From Salticus scenicus (lineage: Eukaryota; Arthropoda; Arachnida; Araneae; Salticidae), in contig OZ005660.1 in assembly GCA_963930645.1 (NCBI GenBank), forward strand, positions 242,796,836 through 242,860,835: a DNA stretch of 64,000 nt, given 5' to 3'. A program made the translations under genes and the position numbers. This document shows, piece after piece, positions 1 through 10,420 of this stretch. Below the pieces are notes generated by a model. That model was not told where the DNA came from, did no database searches, and saw nothing but the letters and a program-made list of their open reading frames with translations. Positions within the stretch are counted from its first letter, which is position 1, and each line of letters opens with the position of its first letter.

Positions 1-884
1 ATACATTATTAATTTAAAACTTTAAGAATAGACCAGTTTAATTAATTTATAATGTTTTTCTCTCTTTGATCATTGTTGGGTTGATAGAAATTAATTGTAA
101 AAAGAAAATTAAGTTTATTGCATTTTTATCACAGCAAAATTTCTTTTTGTATAAAGAAAAACTTCAAGGACAATAAGGAATGTTGTTATATTTACTTATT
201 AAAATAAATATACAAATATATATTGAAAGGAATATAATTAAAGATAATACTGATATATTAATTTTTATAAGTTAAAGTGGATTCACAAAGGGAAAATAAT
301 AAATTAAAAAAAATTGTTCAAATAGATAAAAATTAAATCACACATCACTCTATCACAATTAGATATTCAGATTTTAGAGGCAGCAATTTTTCATACCAGT
401 ATAGTCAACAAAAATTGTTTTCTACCAATGATGAGCGATGTCACCATTGATGGAAGACCAATGTTTGCCAATCACGAAACGCATCAAGTAGAGCAACTAT
501 AAGTATTCAATTAGAAGTTTCCTGAGAGAGAGAGAAAACTTCTTATTTAGCTTAGCTACATCTAAAACAACTACTAAACATCATTCACATTCTGTAAACA
601 ACAAATAAAGTGAAGGAAAAAAAAAAAACACTAATCATGTTGAAAGATTGCACCAAGAAGCATGAAAATGCTGAAAAAGTATGTTTAATAATGGACATGA
701 TATTGGAAGCAAAATGAGAGGGAAAGATGCTTAAACTATTGTTAAATGTGCAAAAATTAATGTTAAAGGTTGAAAATATATTTAAAAAAAAAAACAGATA
801 TTTTAATGGTTTTAAATATGTATCTATTAATAAATTTTATTTTAATTAAGAAATAAAACAAAAAAGGAGATGTCATAGGTGTAT
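1..884. other. No gene recognised; AT-rich sequence
   Basis: No coding exon, TIR or RNA gene could be supported here. The stretch is AT-rich with short A runs. It lies upstream of the first recognisable transposon end at 885 and is probably intronic sequence of the carrier gene whose exon appears at 5369, because earlier exons of that gene are not in the window. Confidence 0.5.
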
Positions 885-1111
885 CAGGGCCTGCTTTTAC
901 CATTGGGCAAACCTAGGCATTAGCCTAGGGCCATCCAAGAATGAAACACTGTGCAAGAACCTTTTTTTTTTTTTTTTTTATGAATGGATGAAAGAAAATA
1001 AAGCAAAAATCATAAACTGATTTTTAGTTTTCTCTCTTTTAAGGCATGTGTGTATATTCTATTGTAAATCAAAAGTAACCTTATATTAAATGGTGACTTG
1101 GCGCCAGATTA

Positions 1112-1505
1112 TTAAAACCAGAAAAAACTACAACATCAGAAACGCCAAAGAAAAATATTTGGGAAACATACAACTTGTTTTGGTAGCCTTAAGCATACCG
1201 TCTTCAGTGCATAAAGAATTCTGGAACTGGAGAAGTGCTCATATGTATAGAAGAGGGACCGAATTCTGTTCAACCTGTAGAATTATGGGAAAGGTGGGTA
1301 GAGTGGCCAATAGGAATTTTAGAAATTCTGGCTGTGTAAACTGTAAAAAAATTAAGAAAATATGGACTAAATGTAAAATTTCCAACAATCAGACAAATAG
1401 GGAACAACAAAATCACAATTTACAAGATTTTTGAGACCTTTATAAATATAAAAAGCTTCAAAGAAATCAAGTCCATGAATGGATTTAGGTCTGCAAATTA
1501 TTACA
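1112..1505 (-). repeat. Left inverted pseudo-LTR of the Penelope-like element
   Basis: This segment is the reverse complement of 3120-3507 with moderate divergence. Reading the - strand shows the same end of the GIY-YIG coding region and 3' UTR as the right copy. It meets RT sequence at about 1505, in the middle of a shared AATAATTTGCAGACC motif. Confidence 0.8.
1177..1207 (-). ncRNA. Hammerhead-ribozyme-like motif, left pseudo-LTR copy (weak)
   Basis: On the - strand the core-like CTGAAGA is followed by a GGTA...TACC hairpin and AAAAC. It aligns with the motif at 3413-3443 in the other pseudo-LTR. Hammerhead ribozymes are known from pseudo-LTRs of Penelope-like elements. The invariant G of the GAAA core reads A here, and I could not define helix I, so activity is doubtful. 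Confidence 0.35.
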
Positions 1506-1657
1506 CATATTGTCACAATATTGATCATGTCTTCGAAACCTTAAATTTCATTGACAGTAATATCCAGTTTACATATGAAATAGAAAATAATGGCTCCCTT
1601 CCATTTCTTGATACCCTCGTCTCTCGCACTGTAGATGGATTTTCAACCACCATCTAT
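1475..1657 (+). pseudogene. Penelope-like reverse transcriptase fragment, part 1
   Basis: The frame contains IDSNIQFTYEIENNGSLPFL and the following DTLVSR, the characteristic motif found toward the C-terminal side of Penelope-like RTs, where 'SLPFLD' is strongly conserved. The homology stops at 1657, where an 886-bp insert begins, and resumes at about 2544. Only the distal part of the RT is present, with no catalytic YADD-type motif in the window. Confidence 0.75.
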
Positions 1658-2543
1658 CAGTGTTTCCGCTATGGTCAAATTTTTTGCGAATTGCAAAAAG
1701 ACTTATCCAAAATGCAAAATTGAAATAACACATTTTTGCTTTTTTGCTAAAGCATCTTACTAAACACAAATTGAAAAAAAAAAAAAAATCTTCAGCAAAA
1801 ATATTATAACAAATCTTTCATGGAAAAAAATTGCGACATTGATCAAGAAAAATCAATTGGTTATAAGGGAAATCAAACGCTGAACTATGCATAAGAATCG
1901 CATGCAGAAAATCAATTTGTAAGTAAACACTACTCTTCGATTTTTCACGCAGCTTTCAAAAAATGCTGAAACCACAGAGGTAGATATATTAACCTTCTAC
2001 CTCCATGGGCTAAACTCGATACTATGCTCACATTGCAATAGGGATATACGTGAATCGGTGTATGCCTGTGTCGGATCTAGTTTAGCCTCGTACCCACGTG
2101 TAGGTAAGAACGAAGTGAGTACTCTAGGAAGTGGCTTTGGGTTAGGAGAGATATTCTTTCATGCTGCTGTGGCTTATTTTTCTTGAATATATTATAGTAT
2201 AATTATGGATAAATACTTAAAAAACAAAAGGAAAAATGATAATTCTGATTCACAAAGAGATGATGAAAAGAAAGCTAAGACTACAAATTCAGTTATTAAT
2301 TACTTTTTGTTTTTCATTTCAAATTTCAAAAATTATTACCTTCTGTGTATAATTCTTTAGACTTCATTGAAAATGTTTAAGTTTAATTTACAAATGAAAG
2401 TTAGACATATCGTTGAGTTTAGAATAATATGTGAACTGATATTCATCTTTTTCTACTGTTTCTGGCATTTTAGCATTTTGCTAAAGCTTTTTTCTTATTT
2501 TAGCTTTTTTGCTAAAGAAAACTTTTACTCAGCTTAAACCTTG
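1658..2543. mobile_element. hAT-like insert inside the Penelope-like element
   Basis: The insert begins CAGTGTTT and ends AAACCTTG, giving an imperfect 8-bp inverted terminus. It is flanked by CCATCTAT (1650-1657) and CTGTCTAT (2544-2551), 6 of 8 matching. Joining the flanks restores reading-frame continuity of the Penelope-like RT. The interior holds a possible promoter/leader (about 2000-2210) and a short ORF start at 2215 resembling hAT transposase N-termini. Repeated 'TTTTGCTAAAG' motifs lie near both ends. TIRs are short, so the superfamily is inferred. Confidence 0.55.
2215..2331 (+). pseudogene. Possible N-terminal remnant of a hAT (ZBED-type) transposase
   Basis: An ATG at 2215 opens a short frame beginning MDKYLKNKRKND, rich in lysine and acidic residues. 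Many hAT/ZBED transposases start with a similar Met-Asp-Lys-(Tyr/Phe)-Leu and lysine-rich stretch. The frame soon becomes hydrophobic and AT-driven and ends without any BED finger or RNase H core. It is therefore at most a decayed 5' end. The location inside an 8-bp-TSD insert supports the reading, but the match is short and compositional. Confidence 0.35.
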
Positions 2544-2938
2544 CTGTCTATCGTAAAAATTTTGCAGTCTCTCTACATCCCCATGCACGTTCATGTCATC
2601 CATCTAACCAAAAATTAGCTGCTTTCTATACTTTTGTTAACCGTGCCCTTAATATTTGTTCAAATCCTGTTTTATTAAGCTCTGAAATGAAATATCTGAA
2701 AGCCATTGCAATTGATAGAGGTTATGACCCTTTCATTATAGACAAAGCTATCCAAAAATTACAACTACCTCGTACTTCGTCTACTAAATCAGTCTCTTCT
2801 AATATCAGTATTGTTTTATCCTGTTTTCCTAAATCTAGTCAAGCCATAGCTAAAATTCTCAAACAATATGATTTTAAAGTAATATTTTCACCTTCCAATA
2901 AACTTTTCTCAGTTAAAAGATCCTATAGATATGCATAA
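2544..2938 (+). pseudogene. Penelope-like reverse transcriptase fragment, part 2
   Basis: The frame continues the RT C-terminal region: NFAVSLHPHAHSCHPSNQ, then AAFYTFVNRAL, then an ATG-initiated frame from 2687 with KYLKAIAIDRGYD. This is the linker region preceding the endonuclease domain in Penelope-like elements. It ends at a stop codon at 2936-2938, and the endonuclease region follows in another frame. This copy is therefore frameshifted. Confidence 0.75.
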
Positions 2939-3268
2939 TTCTTGGGGCATTTATAGTATTTCCTGTCAGTGTGGTTTATCATCATTGGCCAAACTAAACA
3001 CAGTCTTAAATTTCATCTAAAAGAACATATTAATTACGTCTGCAAACAAGAAACCAATAAATTGGCTATTTCTAAGCATTGCTGGGAGGAAAATCATAAT
3101 TTTAAATTTGATTCAGCTAAAATAATTTGCAGACCTAAATCCATTCATGAGCTCGATTTCTTTGAAGCTTTTTATACTCGTATTTATAAAAATCTTGTAA
3201 ATTGTGATTTTGTTGTTCCCTATTTGTCTGATTGTTGGAAATTTTACATTCAGTCCACATTTTCTTAA
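2939..3268 (+). pseudogene. Penelope-like GIY-YIG endonuclease domain
   Basis: The frame from about 2969 contains IIGQTKHSLKFHLKEHINYV followed by AISKHCWEENHNFKF and ELDFFEAFYTRIYKNLVNCD. This is the typical C-terminal GIY-YIG nuclease of Penelope-like retroelements: the YIG-equivalent is IIG, followed by the LKEH and H-C-W segment and the conserved glutamate region. The upstream GIY strand lies in another frame (2950-2975). The domain would nick target DNA during insertion. Here it is broken by a frameshift at its start and has no intact upstream RT. Confidence 0.8.
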
Positions 3269-3412
3269 TTTTTCTACTGTTTACACAGCTAGCGTTTCTA
3301 AAATTCCTATTGGCCACTCTCCCCACCTTTCCCGTAATCCTATTGGTTGAAAAGAATTTGGTCCCTCTTCTATATATACGAGCACTTCTTCAGTTCCAGA
3401 ATTCTTTATGCT

Positions 3413-3443
3413 CTGAAGACGGTACGCTTAAGGCTACCAAAAC
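3413..3443 (+). ncRNA. Hammerhead-ribozyme-like motif in the right pseudo-LTR
   Basis: CTGAAGA is followed by C, a GGTA/TACC stem with a 10-nt loop, then AAAAC. Hammerheads have CUGANGA, stem II, GAAA. Here the G of GAAA is A and one base is unpaired at the stem base. The position in the Penelope-like pseudo-LTR, where such ribozymes are known, makes descent from a hammerhead plausible. Confidence 0.4.
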
Positions 3444-3520
3444 AGCTATATGCTTCCCAAATATGTTTCTTTGGTGTTTCTGATGTTGTAGTTTTTACTG
3501 GTTTTAACGAAAGTAACCTT

Positions 3521-4234
3521 CTTTAAGGATTTTCACTTTGTGTAAAAACACGATAAGGTATTAAAATATTTACTTTTAATAAATATATGCTTTTAATTGT
3601 ATTGGAATAAGGAATAAAAGCTAGATATTTTAAAAATTAGATGAAAAAGAAGAAGGGAGAGGGGATGATGCAGGATTTATAATTGCAACATGATAATAAA
3701 TGGTGGCATTTGTTATTGAAGAGGAAAATAAACGCAGGAATGCATTTAAAAATCTTTCTGTTCTGCATAGGCTATCCTTTATTGGTATCAGAAGTTAACT
3801 GAGAAAAATAAAGTATTTTATTTATCTTTCAAAGTTTTTATTTTTCAAATACTTAAAAGAACCATGCCCTACCATTCTATATCAGAACTAAAATCTCCTT
3901 TTGCAATAATATTAGAAGACTTTGGCAATTTAGTAAATCCCACAAGAACTGAAATAAAATACCTCAGAAATTAAACAGGAAATTATTCTTTTTTAAAAGG
4001 AAAAATGGAATGACTTCATTGAATCTTGCACTCCTACTGATAATTCTGTAAGGAATTGCTAAAAAGAATCTGTAACCCCCCCCCCTCCTTTCTTAAAAAT
4101 AAAAACAGCAAACTTGCTTGTAAGGTGACAAAAAAAAAAAAAAAAAAGATCAAAAGCATTGTTGACCAGTATGCAACTCAATTCCATCTCATCCTGTTTC
4201 TCTGACCAATACACCATGAACAAAGTTCATAATC
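3521..4234. other. Non-coding remainder of the outer hAT element
   Basis: Nothing coding was recognised. The stretch is AT-rich, with a poly(C) run near 4077-4085 and a poly(A) run near 4131-4147. Confidence 0.5.
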
Positions 4235-5000
4235 CCTATAAATTATACCAATATTTTAGCCCTACTTATCAATGCTATATTTAAATACTCTTATTTCCTT
4301 ATCTCCTGGCATCATGCTATCATTATCTCAATCAAGAAATTTGATGAAGACCCTGTCCTAGCCAAGAATTGCTGAGCCATTACTGTACTTCCCTTTTTTT
4401 GTAAACTTCATGAACATATTTTTTCATTAGATTTATTAATTTCCTTCTTTACTCCTGTAAACAATTTGGTTTTAGACCTAAATATTTCACCACCCACCAG
4501 ATCTTAAGTCACCGAATTCATTCACGATAATTTTATTAATTCTGAAAAAGTCAGAGCCCTTTTTTTAGACATTGCTAAAGCCTTTGGCATAGTTTGGCCT
4601 AATAGCCTTATTTTTAGCCTCACCGAACTTCAAATTCTAATTCTCTATCTCAAATTCATCCACAGTAACTTATTAGAGATTTTGCAGTTAAATATGCTGT
4701 TTCTTACCTCATTTTGCTTTCACAGAAGTATTAATACAAGTGCTCCCCAAGGTTCTAAAATTGCGCACTGACTCTATAAATTTTACTTCCATGACATCTT
4801 AACAACCCCAAGCACCTCTTTAGATCTATATGATAATGGTGCCAGCATTTTTTTTTTTTTTTTGACACTGAAGGCAAGAACCCTTCTACTAAAATTGAAA
4901 CTTTAAACATTATTATTTCTCAAAATGCTATCATATCTTCCACTGACTGTTTGCAAGATTTACTTACAAATAGACTTAAAGAAGTTCTACCAGATTTGTC
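4235..5000 (+). pseudogene. Decayed jockey-type LINE reverse transcriptase
   Basis: Translation in shifting frames recovers the order of RT motifs of jockey-clade non-LTR elements: 'SYFLISWHHAIIISIKKF', then 'LPFFCKL', then 'NNFGFRPKYFTTHQI', then 'ALFLDIAKAFGIVW', then 'SAPQGSKIAH' with 'LYKFYFHDI', and a position where FADD is expected that now reads YDNG. Such RTs copy LINE RNA at the target site. Many stops and frameshifts and the lost catalytic Asp pair show it is long dead. Both ends merge into AT-rich sequence and no poly(A) end was fixed. Confidence 0.7.
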
Positions 5001-5368
5001 TGTATTATTGTGAATTTTTTTAACATTACCTGTAATAAATTATTACTCACAGTGCAACTTCTTTTTGGTAGTAAAAATGTACTACTTGATAGGTTGAATC
5101 ACAGAAAATTTACCTGGGGTCACATATGCCCTAGCATAATATCTATTAGCCAAAAATCTATTGCCTAGGGCTGCCAAGATTGTAAAGCAAGCCTTGAAGT
5201 TTATGACAGTATTCCTATCTTTTTGCTATTAACTTTGATTTTATTCTTATTGCAAAATATATTAAAGATCATTTTGTATTTATTTTGTACAACCAAGATT
5301 TCTTTTCTTATTTTAAGCTGTTTTAAAATGGACTTTTGATTTATATTTAATCTGGCAATATATTCCAG

Positions 5369-5514
5369 GGCACTCTTCAATATTTGTCATTTGCTGCTTT
5401 GTCAAAGCTTTTTGCTGCTAGTCTGACATATCCATATCAAGTGATACGTGCACGTCTACAAGACCAATATGCTGACTATTCAGGTGTTTTGCAAGTTATC
5501 GGACGAACATGGAG
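5369..5514 (+). CDS. SLC25A32: Internal exon of a mitochondrial carrier, probably SLC25A32
   Basis: The exon begins after the acceptor TATTCCAG and ends at the donor AG|GTTTGT, in phase 2. It encodes a segment containing LSKLFAASLTYPYQVIRARL followed by QDQYADYSGV. This is the start of the third repeat of an SLC25 carrier, with the signature region Pro-Tyr-Gln-Val-Ile-Arg. The PYQV(V/I)RARLQDQ form is characteristic of the mitochondrial folate/FAD carrier SLC25A32. The protein sits in the mitochondrial inner membrane with six helices. This exon supplies helix 5 and part of the matrix loop. Upstream exons lie outside the window. Two different downstream exons (6146 and 35522) both fit its splice phase. 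Another SLC25 paralogue is possible but less likely. Confidence 0.85.
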
Positions 5515-6145
5515 GTTTGTATAATTTGTTTGAAATAATTTTAAGGCAATAATATTTTAGCTGATGATTACATGCTTCTCAGCAATTGTATTTATATACT
5601 GCTGGTTACAATGACAGAACATTAATTTAAAATTTCTAAATGCATAAAATATTTATAAAATTGGTTATTAAGCTTTAAAAAATCTTTTTAATAAAATATT
5701 TTAAAACAAAGTGCTTTATAAACATATATATATGTTTTCTTTTTCCTTAATTAGTTAAGCATTAAATTAATTTAAAATACTTTATTAACACTAGAATGAA
5801 CAGGTGTCATTTTCTGGTGTATACCTAACTAGCTCTGCAGTCAAAATGACTGCTTCTATCATTCTAATGTTAAGTGTATATTTGTATAATAATAATAATA
5901 ATGTGAGAGAAAAGAAGTTTCATTAGCATTTCTTTAAAAATTGAAATTTATCTTTGTGTTAATATAACTTCTTTAATAATTTGAACTAATTGAACAACTA
6001 AGTCTTCAGCCTTTGGTAAGAACAAACGTCGTTGTTCAAAATTTGAGGTATGTTTCTGAATAATCTATTTTTTTTTTTTTTTTTTTTTAATATCAAGTGT
6101 TTGTGTAACCTGTTCTTGAGGCAGGTACTATATCTTTATCTATAG
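5515..6145 (+). other. Short intron to the proximal last exon; contains a piggyBac-like MITE
   Basis: A GT...AG intron of 631 bp is AT-rich, with a long T run just 5' of the acceptor at 6067-6088. It contains the small TTAA-flanked element at 5789-5869. For the distal isoform the intron would extend from 5515 to 35521. Confidence 0.7.
5789..5869. mobile_element. Tiny piggyBac-like MITE
   Basis: An 81-bp segment is flanked on both sides by TTAA (5785-5788 and 5870-5873) and has termini CACTAGAATGA and, in reverse complement, CATTAGAATGA. TTAA target duplication is diagnostic of piggyBac-type transposition. It has no coding capacity. Confidence 0.65.
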
Positions 6146-6293
6146 GTATGAAGGCGTTCGGGGTTTTTACAAAGGTTTGCCTGCGTACTTTCTTCATGTT
6201 ACACCCAACATATGTATCGTTTTCCTCATTTATGAGAAATTGACCCACTCGTCTGAGCCTGAAAGTATCTTTTCCGAAGATGATGTTCTATGA
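6146..6293 (+). CDS. SLC25A32: Proximal alternative last exon of the SLC25A32-like carrier
   Basis: The acceptor TATCTATAG precedes a 148-bp exon. Joined in phase 2 to the exon ending at 5514, it encodes R-YEGVRGFYKGLPAYFLHV, then TPNICIVFLIYEKLTHS and an acidic tail ending EDDVL, then TGA at 6291-6293. It supplies the matrix-helix YxGxxGFYKG motif and helix 6, the last third of a carrier. Compared with the exon at 35522, the usual 'PNLLKVTP' is replaced by 'PAYFLHVTP' and the tail is different. AATAAA at 6368-6373 fits polyadenylation. It could be an alternative isoform, or an exon left from a duplicated gene. Confidence 0.8.
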
Positions 6294-6367
6294 CAAAAAT
6301 AACTTTTATAGCAGTTGTTGATTTTTATGTATAGTTTTTCAAACATTTGTCTTTTCTCTGAATCCTT

Positions 6368-6373
6368 AATAAA
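6368..6373 (+). terminator. Poly(A) signal AATAAA after the proximal last exon
   Basis: Canonical AATAAA, 75 bp after the stop codon at 6291-6293, in an AT-rich 3' UTR. It would end the short isoform. Confidence 0.6.
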
Positions 6374-6945
6374 GTAATAATTTTTAATTTATTTAAACAG
6401 AAAATAGGCAGCTCAGATTTAGTCCCTTTTCCTTTTTCTATTGCATTTTTACAAAAATATATATATATATATAACTTGCAATGTCTTTCATTTGTTTTAA
6501 GTACTTATGTCTGTATATAAATATCCATTTGTTAGTGTTTGTCGGTAGTTTTGTGGGTTTTAAATCTATTATAAAAAAATAATAAATTTATTTATGAAAC
6601 TACTAATTTTATATATGCAAAAAGAGTGTATTTAATTAATTTATTTATAATTACAGCATATATTATTAAATTGTATGTTAATAGCATATAATTTATGAAA
6701 CATAGATTATTTTAGGTAAGAATTTCTTCTCAATATTTGACCACTGGAAAAATATTTTATCCATAGATAAGTTTGATTTCAATTTTTACAATGAGAGGCA
6801 TTTTGTTATATTAAAGACAATTTATTGACATCTGTTGTCAAGTTTTTAAGATTTTATTTTAATCCTTAAAATTTTATCATTCTAAATATTATTCTATGGC
6901 TATATCTAGAAATTTTTACTAAGTTTTGTTAAAAGCTGTAATTAA

Positions 6946-6983
<38 letters not shown>

Positions 6984-8242
6984 ATTTATTTGTTAAAAAT
7001 AACACTATTTTCCAAAGCAAATATTTTAATAGCGAACTTTTACTGAGAGAAAGTTTTGCAGTGGTTATTTTAATTCCTCACAGTAACTTATTCAAATAAT
7101 TTATCTTAAATAATAAATCAGCATTATTTTTTATGTAGAGATAATTCTAAAATTAGTTGTGTAAATCTTGAGTAAATATTAAAAGAAAAAAGGGTTATTT
7201 TTCACAATAAAACACCTTTTAGAGTCTTATGCATGTAATCCTCTCAGTTTTATAAATTTTTCAGTATATCTAAATTAGTAAATATATATGAAATAAGAAG
7301 GAATACAGTAATTTCAGAAAACATATGGATTTTTCTGTTTCTTTATGTATTCATAAATTGATAAATGTTTTTAATTTTGCAGAGCTTTTGAAATCAATGT
7401 AATGTTGTCCAAAGTTTACTTTATTGATAATGGTGCATATATAAAATTTAAAAAATAATATTCTAGTCAACTTTGACAAGGTGCTTAGTACTTAATCTTC
7501 AGTTACAATTTTTAAAAATTTTATTTAAATGCGGAGAATATTTTTGGCTGTTATTCTTAAATATATATACACCATATAGGATTTCATAGAGGTATCTGAT
7601 GAAGGATGTATTGTGTCTATAGGTCAATATAGGTCTGTATGGGTGGCTAAAAACGATGAATTAAACTGGAATATTTATTTATCTTATTGATTTGCTTATT
7701 AGAAACTAGATAATTTGATGCTATTTTAACAGTCAATTAGATAAATAAATGGTTCACGATAATGGGCTGTTTCTAACCACATATGAGGAGATAGCCTAAA
7801 ACATCATTCATGAGAAACCACTGGAATTTGAAAAAATAATTTGGTGCATCATTTAGAACAAATAATCACTCTTTATCATAATAAATTAAATCAAAATGTT
7901 CCTTTTTTTTTTCTGTTAGATCTGTAGTCCTCTTGTGTGTGGTGTTCTGTAAGCATAAAACAGTGTATTATTCCTTTAAATACTTCAATTTTTAAATTTT
8001 CACAGGTTCTAATTTCCTTACTTTACTTGAGCTTAAGAAAATTCTTAATTTTTTATTTTAAAACAGTAATCAAAATATCAAAGCCCTAGTTTTTACTGAA
8101 AGAAATGGCCATATATATTTATTTACTCCATTCTTCCCATTTTATGCTTTTGTATTTCTCTTGTTTATTTACCTTAAAAAAATCTATCAGCTGTAAAAGT
8201 ATTTTTAATCCTGATAGGTGTGTGGGGAGGGGGAAATGTCTA
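6374..8242. other. Non-coding AT-rich sequence
   Basis: No exon, TIR element or RNA gene was recognised. It contains a (TA)n run near 6455-6472 and a poly(A) run of about 30 bp at 6951-6980. Confidence 0.5.
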
Positions 8243-8978
8243 AAATAATCGACTCTTCCCACCTGACGTCAGAGTTCACATGATAGAGGAAAAACAAATA
8301 GCAGACGAAGTCTTGTTTATCTAGAGCGATTGCTAAAATAACATTTTATATTCTTATTTTTGATCAATCGTATTTAATCTGTGTTATTTTTTACACATCA
8401 TCATTTTTAATCCATTTTATATCATTATTCATCATCTTTTGTTTGCTGTATACATTTACAGTCATCATTTAGTTTATACCTGTTATTGATGTTCATGAAG
8501 ACATGTTTAAAAACTCTGATTTTTGGTACTTAAATCAGTGACAGTGCAATATCGTACTGCGTAAATCCATTTAGACCAGTAACAAAGTTAACTAACTTGT
8601 TGTAACACCTTTATGCAATTAAATTAAATGAAAACATTTTAAGATTTCAAATTATAATCCATAAACATTCCACAAGAAGCTATTATTTATTGCTAGATCA
8701 GTTAATGTTACAGTTGCACTACAATATACAAAAATCGATTCTTATAGGTAAAAATAAATAAACACATAAAATGTTTTTAAAAAATTATTTAATTTACAAA
8801 TACAACTATTCTACTGTTTATAAATGCACAATATTACTTTTATTTTATTTTATATTAAATATTAAAATTTTTGTTCTTCAGAACAATATTTAATTGAATT
8901 CGATTCTCAGAATTTGACTATTCGTTTTCCTCTATCACGTGATTGAGCAGACGACGCTGGGAAGAGCCCATTATTTTT
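8243..8978. mobile_element. TIR element of about 735 bp, unclassified
   Basis: The left end reads AAAATAATCGACTCTTCCC and continues to GATAGAGGAAAAAC. The reverse complement of the right end reads AAAATAATGGGCTCTTCCC and continues to GATAGAGGAAAAC, giving TIRs of about 55 bp with internal mismatches. No transposase is seen inside and no convincing TSD was fixed, so the superfamily is unknown. Confidence 0.6.
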
Positions 8979-10420
8979 CTTTATCTGTTTTTATTTTATT
9001 TTGGAGTTTTGTGTGAGAAGTCTTATTTCTTAGCAGTTAAAACTGTATTCAATCATTAAATCAGCAATCTGTAATAATATAGTATGTTTACCATTATTCA
9101 GATTTTTATTTCGGGCATAATTTTGGTCATATATTGGCTCATAATACCTGGCTGAAATTCCTAGGCCAAAACAATAACATCACCTGCCTAATGACTACAG
9201 TGACTTACTACCTTCCCTGCTTGACTTTAAAAAATTTGGATCTTGGAAATACTTGTTGCCATTGCCACACACCTTCCTCTGCACAATAATGTTAAAAAAA
9301 ATAATGGGTAAGGAAATCAGGAATCAAATTATCTGCCAGAAGGAGAATAACAAAAACAGTAAAGTGAAACAACAGTATATACAATAGACAGAAAGTAACA
9401 AATTTTAAACTTGTAAGAAATGGAAGTACTATAACTAAAATTTAAGGAAGGATAAGTTATTCTAATGCACTTCATCATTTTTCTGTTGCCATTTTCCTTT
9501 TTTCTTTTCTTTCTATGCTTGTGATTTTTTTTTTTTTTAAGCAATTTTAAGCTGCAGGACAGTACCAAGTTTAAACTCTTAGTTCTGACTAAGCAATAAA
9601 GTGTCTCCACCTGCTAACTTGTTACTTTGTAAAGATATAGATTGTTTTGAAACCATTTCATATAAAATGGAACTAAAACCCCATAACTGATCAACGTAGT
9701 ATCTTTTACTATTTTAATCGTAAATTTAACAGATAGCATGCAAATTTATTATGACTGGTGAATGCCATGATAAATAGTTTAAAAAAAAAGCAATATATTC
9801 TGCATAAGAACTATGCATTTATGCACTGAAATGCTATCCAAAAAATAAGTGGTATTTTGCAAAAACTTCTGAAAAAGGGTATTGAAAATTATAGTCACAT
9901 ATATAGTCATCCTTGCATAATCAGTTTATGGATAAACAAATACTCTGTTTATAGAAATATAGCCATCCATAATCAGAATTTCTCCTATAGGTTCAGTGTT
10001 AAAGACTGCCACTTAATAGAATAATTTCCTTTAATAATGCAATAATGATTGTTCAGGTGTGACAAATATTTTCTTTAAGAAAATACAATAGTGTGTAATC
10101 TTGTCTCATATAAATCTAATAAACACAATGACCAAGGGTTTAAATCTTATTTTGCAGTAGATTCCTTTCAACATGCATGAATAGAAAAGGTCTTTTGGCT
10201 ATCTTTTCTATGGAAATTTTAAAGCTATTAACTCAAAGGAAGAGAAAAACAACATATATTCGGTTTGCACCAAAGTGAGAAGACTGTCATCCTAAATATT
10301 AAAATTTGCTAAAGATGCAAAATAGTTAAAAGTTATAAGAATAAAAGATCAAATATATGATAGAACAAGTGATTTGTAGGTCATCTAAAAGTTATAGGTC
10401 CAACCTATAGCCCTCTTCAT
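8979..10420. other. Non-coding AT-rich sequence
   Basis: Nothing recognisable on either strand; short ORFs here are compositional. Confidence 0.45.

Larger units (their letters stand above)
1083..3510 (+). mobile_element. Penelope-like element with inverted flanking repeats, split by a later insertion
   Basis: Reverse-transcriptase C-terminal sequence (1475-1657 and 2544-2938) is followed by a GIY-YIG endonuclease region (2939-3268). About 390 bp at 1112-1505 is repeated in inverted orientation at 3120-3507, matching the inverted pseudo-LTR layout known for Penelope-like elements. Both sides are flanked by AAGTAACCTT (1073-1082 and 3511-3520), a likely 10-bp target duplication. The coding region is broken by stops, frameshifts and an 886-bp insert, so the copy is dead. 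The 5' part of the RT is missing, as in 5'-truncated copies. Confidence 0.8.
885..5196. mobile_element. Old hAT-type element with long imperfect TIRs, host of nested insertions
   Basis: The left end begins CAGGGCCTGCTTTTACC. The reverse complement of the right end begins CAAGGCTTGCTTTACAA, and similarity continues for about 34 bp to a shared CCTAGGC. The flanking octamers AGGTGTAT (877-884) and AAGTTTAT (5197-5204) match at 6 of 8 positions, as expected for a decayed 8-bp hAT target duplication. The interior is mostly other elements: a Penelope-like element at 1083-3510 and jockey-like RT remains at 4235-5000. No transposase belonging to the outer element was recognised. The family call rests only on TIR and TSD length. 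Confidence 0.6.
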
